Below are positions 55,124 to 64,000 of a stretch of DNA of 64,000 nt, piece by piece. The notes beneath the pieces were generated by a model. The model had not been told where the DNA came from and ran no database searches. It was given only the letters and a program-made list of their open reading frames with translations. Position 1 is the stretch's first letter. Every line of letters starts with the position of its first letter. Location: assembly GCA_002102555.1 (NCBI GenBank), contig MCFL01000050.1:109911-173910 (forward strand). The letters run 5' to 3'. Made by a program: the position numbers and the translations under genes. The stretch is from Catenaria anguillulae PL171. Taxonomy: Eukaryota; Blastocladiomycota; Blastocladiomycetes; Blastocladiales; Catenariaceae.

Positions 55124-56722
55124 TCATCGTTTATTCATACTGATGCCTGTCTCGGAGCCTTGCCCAACCTCTGCCGAGCCCTGCACCGCCCGGTTCCCCT
55201 CTGCAACCTGCTGCCGCAAACTCAGCATGGACCACCGCTGCTTGGTACTCCACCCGCGCGCCTTCTTTTTCTTGCCCTGCTGTTGGTTCTTTGCTCGTTC
55301 CTTGAGCTGTGCCTGATTTCGCCGCAGTATTGATTCGAATGCGGCCTCGGTCGCACACGACAGCGTGCTGAGTGTCACAGTGATGGACACGACGCGCATG
55401 GGAAGCGGAGGATAGACAATCATGAGCAGGAGGTACGCTGACCAATAACATGCTTGCAACACCGTCTATACGACGCAAAGAGCATGCATGAGTGACAGAA
55501 ATAACGAGCCAAGATGCAGTGTCGAAACCTGAAGAAACGTACGAGAAGCAGAAAGGTTGATTTGAGAGACTCGGACAGCCCGCCTTGATGAGAACTCGAC
55601 TGTACTGCATCTGCTGTCGCCGACGTGATTTGCGAGTGGTGCTGCGAACTGCTCTTGGCTTGCTCGGATAGCTGCGACGCACTACCTGCCAACTGCTTGC
55701 TGCTGCCACCCGCTGATGGCGATTTTGGCTGCGTGTCTCCTGGGAACACAGGCTCCCATGTGGTTGCCGTTGACGGTGTTGGGGCTTGTTGCGTCAGAGC
55801 GGCACGAATGGACCATATGGAAATGCCGACGGCGAGCAGCTGCCATTTTGTGAGGGGTTGTGGTCAGTTGGCGTCCGGCCGGGTCTGAGGATGATGGAAC
55901 AGAAGCTGGTTGCGTACAGGTAACAACAGTACGATTGGACCCGTCGAAGGTGTGTATACAATGATGCCCTGCCAAGTCACTGTTCGTTTCACCACCTCGT
56001 CAGCATTTGCCCGAATGAACGTCAAGGAGGAGCGAGGAGGAGCGAATGGACGTACCGATATCTGTATCCCAATGCATTGCGATTTTGCCAATCACGACCG
56101 CAAAGAAGGCAACAGGAACGATGAATGTGAGCGCATTCGTCACAAGAAGCAGCCGATTTCGAGTCTGTGGGTGCGTCACAAGCACCAGGGCGATGCGATA
56201 GATCATGGACATGCACACCAGCGGAGCGCCAGGCACAATAGTGATGAGGTCGGCGAGAAATGATGCAGGCGCCTGCGACAAGTTGTCAACGCACTGTCAA
56301 ATGGACGCTGATTGAACGAGCAGTTGACTACGGCGGTAGATACGCACATGTGCCCACTCTGGTTTCTTCCATATCAACAAATAATAGATGATACAGTTTA
56401 TCGCCTGTCCCACATGCATCACCGCCGAGACAAATATCGCCAGCACTCGCACATGCCCAATCTTTGTCGACCAAGTCATGCCCGCGGCCGATGCGACTGT
56501 CGCCCTTGACGCAAGTGAACCGACACTGTTTCGGCGGCGCATGAATGATGACCCAAGTATGCGAAAGGGGTTCAAGGCGTTCAATGCGGGACCCGCCCGC
56601 GGGGCCATGATGCATGAAGTGGCCGCGCCAACACACAAGGCTCCGCACAGGATCACGACCGAGTTGATGGCGGCATGGTCGGCAATGAGGGGTGGGACCT
56701 TGGAAAAGTCGATTGTAGACAT
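55124..56722 (-). CDS. Seven-transmembrane protein T3 (dispersed paralogue of T1/T2)
   Basis: Exons 56722-56348, 56272-56056, 55979-55918, 55839-55543 and 55465-55124 (phases 0, 1, 0, 0) give 430 residues. It has one extra intron compared with T1 and T2, between TM2 and TM3; the rest match, including the 62-nt exon. Shared motifs: DHAAINSVVIL, LITIVPGAPLVCMSMIYRIA, LVTHPQTRNR, TWQGIIVYTPSTGP, STATTWEPVFPGD, STLSCATEAAFESILRRN. The TM5-TM6 loop is longer and rich in Ser and Gln, and the tail is Lys/Gln-rich. It starts at MSTIDFSKVPP, where it aligns with T1. The 13-kb distance from T1/T2 shows an older duplication. Confidence 0.8.
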
Positions 56723-56948
56723 GACAGGTGATTCATGTGCTCGTTGCAGCAAGTTGATGGTACACTTTTTTGGGGGGATAAATAAATTAGATTCAGCGGG
56801 CAGAACAGCTATTCTTGATCGAACTCTAGCACGTTCGAGGTTGGAGAGCATGTGTCCGCAGCGTTCGCGCTCAACGCATTCGAATCGTCCGTTTGATTGA
56901 GAATTGAATTGCCCACATCAACAAAACCAACTCCTTTCATGCAAAAGA

Positions 56949-59900
56949 TCATCGCCCACAATGCATCACACCCTTCCTAGCAACCTGCATCACCTCCTCG
57001 ACAGTCTCCATCAATCCGTCATAGCACTTGACGAGTTGAGCGCGCTGGTCGGTATCGGGCTCTTGCATGAGCCGTTGCGTCAGCCCTTGCTTGGTCTCTA
57101 CATATGCACATGCATGTCCGGCAAGGACGGTCAGCAAATCGAGCATTTTGCCATGTAAAATCAACAAGAGAAAAGGCAAACGAACCAAGCAGAATGGTTT
57201 GCACGCTGCCAAACACGTCCTCAGGAAACGCACGCACCATCGCAACCACGGCCTTGAGGACAACTTGAAATCGGGTCAGCCTTGGAGTCGCCGCCGCTTG
57301 CACGTCAACACCCATTGGTGCAACCAAATGGCCTGGATCCAAACTTGAGCTAAACATGACCGGAAGCATAGGCAAGATCTGTTTTGTGGCGAGCTGCAGT
57401 GTCTCGAGAAGCGGGTACTCGTAGCAGAGGGCGGCAAGAAGGTACAGCGTGAGATGCGGGTGGGTTTGGAGCGTGGATGTGTACTGCTGCAGGAACACAT
57501 CTGTAAAACGACGAGGCACAGCGATTGCGTGAGACAGCTGGAAAGTATTGCACGATGGATCCAAGAAGATACACAACAAATGACGTACGAAACGACGTAA
57601 GCTTGACCAGGCTCGGTACTGTCCTGGGATCCACGCCCAACCCGACACACCGGCCAACGAGCATGCCGTCCTTCATGTACATGCGATTCATCCATCCGAG
57701 CACTACGTCATCTGTACCTCCTCCTCCTTCCGGGCACGACACAAGCAAGACTTGCTCCGCGATCTTGTTCATCACGGCGGCCTTGACACCTGCAACTGCC
57801 TCGCCAACCTGCCACTCGAGCTTGCCCGCGTCATGCTCGTGCTGCTGAGCGTCAATGTATGTGCCAAACGCTCGGTATGCCCTTGAGCGGACGAGTGAGG
57901 CCGATGCGGCCAGCAAAAAGTCGAGCGTGAGCAGGGACATGTTGGCGAGCGAGGCCGTGGCAAACATGCCAGCCAGGGCCGAGCTTGAAGACGAGAACAC
58001 CGACATGGGGTTTTCGAGCATGTCGGACCAGGACAGGCCGGTTGGCGACACGAAGGCGAGCGTTGTGTGTGCAACGTGGATCGGGTCGAGTGCAAACTTG
58101 CGTGTCCATTGGCTCACACGGCCACGCGCAATCAACTCATGCACTGAATCCACCTCGCCGTCTACGCCAGCTTCATCGCAACCGTCGGCGTCCTCGACAT
58201 ATCCACTGCAATCCACGGCTTGCATGAGGGCCAAATACTCGCCAACCACACCCAAACTTGCCCTCAACTTGTACTCGACATGTGTCCCCTTTGCGCGCTT
58301 GAGTGCCCGCGGCACGGGCAACGAGTGCACAAACTCGACTGGGAAATGCGATGAGTGCGCCCATGGGCCAAGGCGGGTCGTGAGCATGAGCACATAGTAC
58401 GTGAGCAGCACGGTTGACAGCGGCATGGGCTTGGCGGGCGGCGACGTGGCAGTCGTGTGCGCACGAACAGCGTCTGGGTCGAGTGGTGGGCACGTGCCGG
58501 ACATAATGCCGGAATCGACAAAGATCTCGACCAGCTCCACATCTGCCGCACTCATGACCTGGTCCACGGCCAGCAAGTAATCAAGCACCCAAGAGCTTGT
58601 GGCGGGACCCGCGACCTTGCGCTCACGGATCAGCGCAACCATCAACTCGACCTGTGCTCCACGGCGGGTAGCTGCACCAACCACGGCGTCGCGCGCTGCA
58701 AGCTCGCCAATGACCCACGATGTCCATTTCATGACCCGGTCACCTGTCATGGTGCCACCCCCGAGTAGTCCCGGTAGCGGCGGTGAAATGTGCAGCCAGG
58801 TGCACCAAGTGTGTTCGGCGGCGGGCCAGCCGCCAGTGCTGCTGCTGGCGGCGGGAGATGTCGAGGATGAGGCGAGGTGTAGCAGAGTTGCAAGAGGCGG
58901 TAGGCGCAAAGTGTATGAAGCGAGCGAGTCGCGGGTCCAGTGCGTGTCTTGCTGCTGGTTGTCAGAATCGTCGTGGTCGTCAGCCGTGATTGCGATCGCT
59001 TGAGTTGATTTTGGTGACGCAAATGTCAGTGTGGCGAATGCAAGGCACGAGAGGTAGGTTGAGATCATTGGGTGCCTGTGCGGCCCATTGTCAATGCCAA
59101 TGGCGCTGGTAACGGCTTGTAAATCGGAAAACGAAACCATGTGCGGGATCATGCCAGCGAGCAATGCGAGCAGCCGCACAAGTGTCAGCTGTTCAACAAC
59201 ATGGCGCTGGTTGGAAATCCGACGAATCAGCAACGATACGAGCACCTGCGCGGCCGACTCGGGCGGCACCGTTGCCAAAACAACGGGATCCGCCGCGGAA
59301 TCCATCAAGTCGCGGGCAACGGCCCGTGGGTTGGCGGACAGGACGGCATCGGCCAGATCGACGACAACGGATCCGTCATCATCCTCTTGACTTGACGGAA
59401 TGGCAAATCGGGTGGCGAGCTCAATAGTCAATGCAGGCAACATGGCGGTCGTGCGTAAATGCTGAGCGACGTGCCAAGCAGCACTTGGTGCGACTGCGCC
59501 CAGCCCGAGCATGGCGGCCCGAATGACGGGTCGAACGGCGGATCGGTTGGTGCGGTAGGCGGCAAGCAGCCAGTCGGTGGTAAGCGGATCAATCAACCGG
59601 TAAGGAAAAGTCAGGACGAGAATCGGAAAGAGAGTGGCTGTGAGTTCCGGGTGGGTATTGGGGAGGTGTGGTGGGATGGGGAGATGGTAGAGGGCATGAA
59701 TGAGCGTGATTGTGATGGCCAAGTCGGTCACGGTGGTATCTGCAGGGAATGGTGGGAGTGTGTGCGGGTGATCGGGTGTGCACGTCAGGACCAGCGTGGC
59801 ATGGACAATCAGCCACTTGTCGGGCGGGGTGGCAGATGTTGTGTTGGCAAAACGAGAGGCAAACTCGAGCAGCTTTGGTGTGAGGAGCGGGCCGAAGGCG

Positions 59901-60223
59901 TGCGAGAGAAAGAGGCCGTGGAGCGCCATGAGCGTGCGCAGCCCGGCGCAAGAGTTACGGATGGCCCGTGGAAGGGCCTCGTTCTTTGTGATCTTGACGG
60001 TGCCAGCGGATTGCGAGTCGGGCGCCGTGCAAAAGTGTACAATGAGGAATGGCAAGAGCAGCGCATGGGTCGAGTTGGCCTGGGATTGTGGGTCTTGCCA
60101 CGCCGCGAGAAACGTGCTGCCGGCTTGTAGCTGAGAACAGTCTGGAACTGGCTGACCCAGAGTCAGCGACAACTGGACGGCGTGCCAGTCAATCGTGTGT
60201 GTCGCATTGTGATTGGATTGCAT
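56949..60223 (-). CDS. Large helical protein of unknown function
   Basis: Exons 60223-57589, 57500-57186 and 57097-56949, both joins phase 1, give 1032 residues. The protein is almost wholly alpha-helical with many Leu/Ala-rich segments such as LVRLLALLAGMIPHMVSF, NMSLLTLDFLLAASASLV and TLYLLAALCYEYPLLETLQL. It has no clear membrane helix run and no leader, so a HEAT/ARM-like solenoid scaffold is likely. A short acidic/Asn patch (DDHDDSDNQQQD) lies near residue 410. The C-terminus (TKQGLTQRLMQEPDTDQ) is more polar. I recognise no family. It is divergent from the MIM2-like gene with 350 bp between starts. Confidence 0.82.
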
Positions 60224-60573
60224 GGTGTATTAATTTCGTGAAAATTAAAATGAACTCGAGCAGTGTGTTTAATGTTAAGCCATCGTGCCTTCATTTTCCA
60301 TGCACCATTGTCCAGTTTTCGTTCGCAGCAGCAGCGCAGCAGAGAATGTGAACGCGAATGGACACAACATTGCAACTTGCGAACACTCATCGCGAGACAA
60401 AAGAGCTGCTCTCACCGCGAGTGCGGATCGGCGGGTCGCTTTGCTGCTCAGTCGTGTTCGGCGGCTCAGGTGCGAGGAGGAACCCAAGACAGACATGAAT
60501 GTGGCGTCGTCTTTGCCCGTGTAAATGCATATGTAAATAACCAATGACGACTTGATTCGACTCGTTGCATTGA
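60224..60573. promoter_or_regulatory. Divergent promoter region
   Basis: 350 bp between the large helical gene (-) and the MIM2-like gene (+). AT-rich near 60230-60280 with GTGTATTAATTT. No gene inside. Confidence 0.4.
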
Positions 60574-61207
60574 ATGACTGAACACTCCACCATGGACTCG
60601 ACTGCCGATTCCTCCACTTGGCAAGACATGACCCACCCGGCGGCCCTTGCCCATCCACTCCCGCAATCCGCCACCTCTTCGTCGTCGTCATCGTCCTCGG
60701 ACTCTGACAACGAGTCTGACTCGGCGTCGTCAACCTCGTCGCAAAAGCTCCGCCAACAACGCCGCCGCGTCTTTTCGTCGAGCGCAACGCCGCAAGCTGC
60801 CGCCACCGTCGCTGCTGCTGCCCCGTCACGTGGCAAGTCGGCCAGTGTCCCTGCTGCGTCGGACGAGGCATTTGACGAAGACTCGGGCGAAGACGCTGGT
60901 GACGAGGACGAAGACGATCAAGATGATGAAGACGAGGCAGAGTGGCAAGCACTCGAGCGGCAATTGGAGGAGCAAAAGAAACAGCTGGCCACGTTGATGG
61001 GTGCTGTTGTGTTGCCGTTTTTGGGCCGGTTTATCGGCAGGCGGTTGGCGCTCAAGTGTACGTCTCAACGTCATTTTTTTTTTTCTCGCTGTCGGCGGCC
61101 GCTTTGGTACCCGTTCTCAATTGACTGATTTCGCTGACGCGCACATCATTCATTCGTTCGCAGTCTTCCCGCGCGTCCTGGACCGGTGGTTGCCCGCAGC
61201 GTACTGA
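60574..61207 (+). CDS. MIM2-like mitochondrial outer-membrane protein
   Basis: Exons 60574-61057 and 61164-61207 join in phase 1 to give 175 residues. A Ser-rich, then strongly acidic N-terminal half (EDAGDEDEDDQDDEDEAEW) precedes one short helix with Gly spacing, LMGAVVLPFLGRFIGRRLAL, and a C-terminal FFPRVLDRWLPAAY. Acidic cytosolic part + Trp + VVLPFLGRFIGRR-type helix is the pattern of Mim2, which with Mim1 inserts helical proteins into the mitochondrial outer membrane. Yeast Mim2 is about half this length; the Ser/Ala-rich part is an extension. A second ATG at 60592 would remove six residues. The second intron-exon is needed to finish the conserved region. Confidence 0.72.
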
Positions 61208-61749
61208 GAAATGCGGCGTGGTAGATTCGAACGTCCGTGAATCGACGTGAGTGTATTTACTGGTGTGGCAGATTCAAAAATCTCTGCGCAGCGACGTCAG
61301 TGTACCGTTGTGTGAAAACACGCATCGATTCACGTCCTTTTTTTCTCTCATTCCGGATTGGTCAGGCCGGTTGGTGAGTGTCTGTCCACATTTCTATTGA
61401 ATATTATTATTATAATAAGCTTCATTTCCATACTTGCGCTCACTTTGTTAACCCCCTGCACTCACTTGCTTGCACTTGGCGTCAGTCACTTGACGAGCTT
61501 GGGGCGGGCCTTGCGCTCGCGCCCAGCAAAGAAGATCGGCATGCTGGTTCGAGATGCGATTGTGAAGATTGTGAAGGGTGGATCGACGGACTGTTTTCAA
61601 ACGAACATAACATCAGCGAAGCAACAAAGCAATCTTTGGCGAGTTTTGCATGAATGATAGTGATAGCAAAAATCAGTTGGCAATGAATCAACGGCGGTAA
61701 CTTAGCAACACCCACGCAATCGCTCACTGCTGCCGCCGCCTCCGCCGCC
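61208..61749. other. Intergenic, no gene seen
   Basis: 542 bp. Two similar half-repeats carrying GTG-x-CGACGT-x-AGTGTA occur near 61230-61310. An AT-rich stretch of ATTATTATAATAAG lies near 61402. No coding frame or tRNA was found. Confidence 0.35.
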
Positions 61750-62583
61750 ATGATCCGTCCCTCTCCGTCCTCGTCGTCTGCACCGGCCGCCGCCGCCGCG
61801 GCCATCGGGGCCCTGGCTATCCGCCGGTCGCTCTTGCACACCTCCCGTCCGATGCTCCTGGCCACGGCCACCGCTGCCGACGTCGAATCCTCCGCCACCA
61901 CCGGCCGGTCACGCTCCGGCAAAAAGCTCAACCGCGTGCAAGCCTGGCTCGCCTCGGAGGGCAAAGTGTTCCAACAAGTGCACACTGGCGGGTCCAACTA
62001 CGTCTCGCGGCGTGGCGACCAGCCCTTCCCCATGAACCCGCTGTTCCGGCCTGTCCCGCCGCTTGCCGACCGTGTGCGCAACGACATTTTCACGCAAGCA
62101 ACGCAAGCCGGCGGCAAGTCTGTTGCTGAGCTGGCGGCGAGCTTCCGGTTGTCTGAGGCCCGTATCAAAGCCATCATCAAGCTCAAGCAGCATGAGCGCA
62201 CGTTGGTACAAGAGCAAGGGTTTCAGTTGCAGCACGCTTTCCGTGAGGGCATGGAGCGCATGTTGGGTTCATTGACCCGCCGGCCAGGTGGGCTGGATGT
62301 TGCCTATGTCAAACCCATTCGCGCCGATCCGCCCTACTTGCTTGCTCTGGACGAGGATGCCGTGTTTGAAAAGGAGGATGCATTGCGGATGCTCAAGGCC
62401 GGGTCGGCCCATGGAACGGATTCGGCTGCCGAGCGGAAAGCGTTCAAGGAAAAGAGCAAGAAGAAGGAGCCCGTCGTGTTTGTCAAGGAAACAAAGCGAG
62501 GCAAGATGGTCTTTAACTTGAACGCAGATGTGACTCAAGGGCATGTCAAGCGTGTGTACAAGACAGAGCTCAAGTCGTATTGA
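61750..62583 (+). CDS. Mitochondrial small-subunit ribosomal protein mS45/Bot1 family
   Basis: One frame of 277 codons. The N-terminus is Ala/Ser/Arg-rich without acids for ~45 residues (IRRSLLHTSRPMLLATATA), a mitochondrial presequence. The core reads PFPMNPLFRPVPPLADRVR, NDIFTQATQAGGKSVAEL, then RLSEARIKAIIKLKQHER, a helix-turn-helix-like unit where the family has ...YPMNP.F.P.PPLSD... and ...I.R+.AI++LK.... This is the Bot1p/mS45 (Mrps35) pattern of fungal mitoribosomes. The C-terminal third is Lys-rich (KEKSKKKEPVVFVKETK) and could contact rRNA. Convergent with the RING gene, stops 68 bp apart. Confidence 0.85.
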   Translation: MIRPSPSSSSAPAAAAAAIGALAIRRSLLHTSRPMLLATATAADVESSATTGRSRSGKKLNRVQAWLASEGKVFQQVHTGGSNYVSRRGDQPFPMNPLFRPVPPLADRVRNDIFTQATQAGGKSVAELAASFRLSEARIKAIIKLKQHERTLVQEQGFQLQHAFREGMERMLGSLTRRPGGLDVAYVKPIRADPPYLLALDEDAVFEKEDALRMLKAGSAHGTDSAAERKAFKEKSKKKEPVVFVKETKRGKMVFNLNADVTQGHVKRVYKTELKSY

Positions 62584-62651
62584 GTGTTGTCAATTGATAT
62601 GATGGTTTTTATGCTTCGTGAAAAACATAGCTGTTTTTTTTGTATCATGGA

Positions 62652-63743
62652 TCAATCTACATAACCAAATTCACTTCTTTGGTCATAATCCCTTTTCGCC
62701 ATATCGACCAGCGTTGGCACACCCGCTTCCTGACTCGCCATGGCGTCGTACGCAACCAAGCTCAACCCAGACTGTGCAAATCGAGTTGCTTCGAGCACCA
62801 GCTTTTCGGCAACCTGACTCGAGGGCAACTGCAACACTTGGACGAGCCGATCCAGTTGTTTGTCCTTTCTGGACCTTGCCTGTTCCGTCGCTTGAGTGAA
62901 AGACATGATCAAATCCTTGGCCACCCGGACCAGCAATGGATCGTAACTTGTCACCGACTTGAGTTGGCCGCTAGCGAGCATTTGAGGCGCACCAAGGAGG
63001 ATTGCATTGTACACTGCCCGCAAATCCCGCTCTATCCACGCATCCACGGCTGCCGCTGGTGTTTGGCATGCCACCGCTCGGCCGGGCGGCCGTCGCACCG
63101 GTCGTTCTACATCCGCCCCTGCACTCGCTGACGGCGATGCAGACGCAGACGGGCGACCCGAGGTCCACCAAGCGTGGTAGAGCAAGTGCCGCCGGCATTC
63201 CGCCAACCTCGACCGGTAACCGACAGGGAACATGCGCCAAATCGGGTCGTCGAGCGGGTTTGTGCTTGCTGCGAGCCTAGCTTGATCCGAGTCGTCCCCC
63301 ACTGGCATCGTGGACGACGACACAGGCGCAGACACAGACGCAGGCGCACCAGAAGTCACGGCCACGGGCAGCCGCCACTTGACGGGCGGCACGGTGACGC
63401 CATACGATCGGTTGGATGGGGTGAGCGCAACCCCTTCGGTAAACCGAGATTTGCATAATGGACAGGTGGCACAAGCGGGTGCCACAAGAGAATTGGGTTG
63501 CCGGCGTGTGGACGCTGAAGACTGGGTGTTACTTCCGGCGGAAGCGAGATGAAGCGCCCATTGCTCGATGCATGGCCGGCAAAATGTGTGTCTGCATGGT
63601 AGGAGCGAAACGAGCTGTGCGCCGGTGAGTGGGTCTAGGCAGATGGCGCAAACGCAGACGGGTTCATGATGGCGGATCAAGTTGGCGCCGGATGATGATG
63701 AGTCGGATGCATTGCGTTCGTCGTGATGCTGTGAGTGCGCCAT
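62652..63743 (-). CDS. RING-finger protein (probable E3 ubiquitin ligase)
   Basis: One frame of 363 codons from ATG 63743. A C3HC4 RING starts at residue ~32: CAICLDPLTGAQLVSLLPCRHTFC-type order with CRPCIEQW, then after a ~30-residue Ser/Asn-rich insertion CPLCKSRF completes the second zinc site. The insertion between the third and fourth Cys pairs is unusually long. A helical C-terminal part (VRVAKDLIMSFTQATEQARS, DRLVQVLQLPSSQVAEKLVL) could bind a substrate or partner. No membrane helix is seen. RING proteins of this kind bring E2 enzymes to targets; the target here is unknown. Confidence 0.85.
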   Translation of the reverse strand: MAHSQHHDERNASDSSSSGANLIRHHEPVCVCAICLDPLTGAQLVSLLPCRHTFCRPCIEQWALHLASAGSNTQSSASTRRQPNSLVAPACATCPLCKSRFTEGVALTPSNRSYGVTVPPVKWRLPVAVTSGAPASVSAPVSSSTMPVGDDSDQARLAASTNPLDDPIWRMFPVGYRSRLAECRRHLLYHAWWTSGRPSASASPSASAGADVERPVRRPPGRAVACQTPAAAVDAWIERDLRAVYNAILLGAPQMLASGQLKSVTSYDPLLVRVAKDLIMSFTQATEQARSRKDKQLDRLVQVLQLPSSQVAEKLVLEATRFAQSGLSLVAYDAMASQEAGVPTLVDMAKRDYDQRSEFGYVD

Positions 63744-64000
63744 TGTCCGGTGCTCTCAACAAAGATCGTCTCACGATGATTCCCACGGATATATATCGAT
63801 GTCGACCAAGCGTTTGTGTTTGATATATACGTGCCGTCACTCGCAGACTCGCAAGCGCATAGGAAATAGCGTGGTCCTCCGATCGATATCAGGCGACCAA
63901 TTTGCTGAAGTGGCGGAAACCTCGAGCGCAACGTTGCTTCTGTTGGGTTCTCGCCAGTTCACGATCCTTCTCTCCCTCTCTTTGACATAGGTACTTCACA
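63744..64000. other. RING gene promoter and window edge
   Basis: 257 bp with an AT-rich GGATATATATCG near 63788, about 45 bp before the RING ATG. No further gene is seen before the edge. Confidence 0.4.

Noticed and set aside
1-64000. tRNA or rRNA genes, CRISPR arrays, transposons
   Set aside because: No cloverleaf with A and B boxes, no rRNA core, no spaced repeat array and no transposase or reverse-transcriptase motif was found by eye. A tRNAscan or repeat-masking run could still reveal short or degenerate ones.

Overview
This is a window of nuclear DNA from an early-diverging zoosporic fungus, most likely Blastocladiomycota (Allomyces/Catenaria-like). The genes carry short GT-AG introns (about 50-150 nt, donors often GTACGT or GTATGT) and are GC-rich with long Ser, Gln, Ala and Pro homopolymer stretches. 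Fungal genes (Mediator-like, SOG2-like, MIM2-like, mS45/Bot1-like, D-arabinono-lactone-oxidase-like) sit beside a clear outer-dynein-arm docking-complex gene, which only a flagellated lineage would keep. DWW-type ankyrin-like repeats fit the same group. The phylum is inference; no rRNA or other marker is in the window. All exon joins were worked out by hand from frame, splice signals and paralogue comparison.

Layout. 0-1.3 kb: 3'-truncated PPR-like gene (-). 1.7-4.2 kb: first divergent pair of small C-terminally anchored membrane proteins (A1-, B1+). 5.4-8.8 kb: C2H2 zinc-finger factor (+). 9.2-11.3 kb: ODA docking protein (-). 12.3-13.6 kb: six-exon Rab5 GTPase (+). 13.6-16.1 kb: no gene seen. 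16.1-18.0 kb: Ser-rich protein (+). 18.4-27.6 kb: three more divergent pairs (B2/A2, B3/A3, B4/A4) with an unknown gene between the first two. 28.9-30.9 kb: FAD-linked sugar-lactone-oxidase-like enzyme (+). 31.4-32.9 kb: two I9-type proteinase-inhibitor-like genes (-). 34.2-35.8 kb: APC/LAT amino-acid permease (+). 36.1-37.0 kb: decayed ankyrin-like copy. 37.3-39.5 kb: a small secreted protein gene present twice as an inverted duplication. 39.7-42.7 kb: two tandem 7-TM proteins (-). 43.3-45.1 kb: Mediator-1-like (+). 45.2-47.4 kb: disrupted ankyrin-like gene (+). 47.5-49.3 kb: SOG2-like LRR protein (-). 49.8-52.2 kb: Ser-rich protein (+). 52.3-54.9 kb: LRRC71-like LRR protein (-). 55.1-56.7 kb: third 7-TM paralogue (-). 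56.9-60.2 kb: large helical protein of unknown function (-). 60.6-61.2 kb: MIM2-like (+). 61.8-62.6 kb: mS45/Bot1-like (+). 62.7-63.7 kb: RING protein (-).

The most unusual content is a two-gene module present four times. One gene of type A and one of type B are transcribed head to head from a shared 0.4-0.7 kb promoter. A and B are themselves paralogues: four cysteines at matching places, the same phase-1 intron, a C-terminal membrane helix and no N-terminal signal peptide. Each type has its own conserved cytosolic tail. Two of the shared promoters carry an identical 17-bp element at almost the same distance from the B start, a third has a near match, and the fourth keeps the core. This looks like a co-expressed, paired cell-surface system that I cannot match to a named family.
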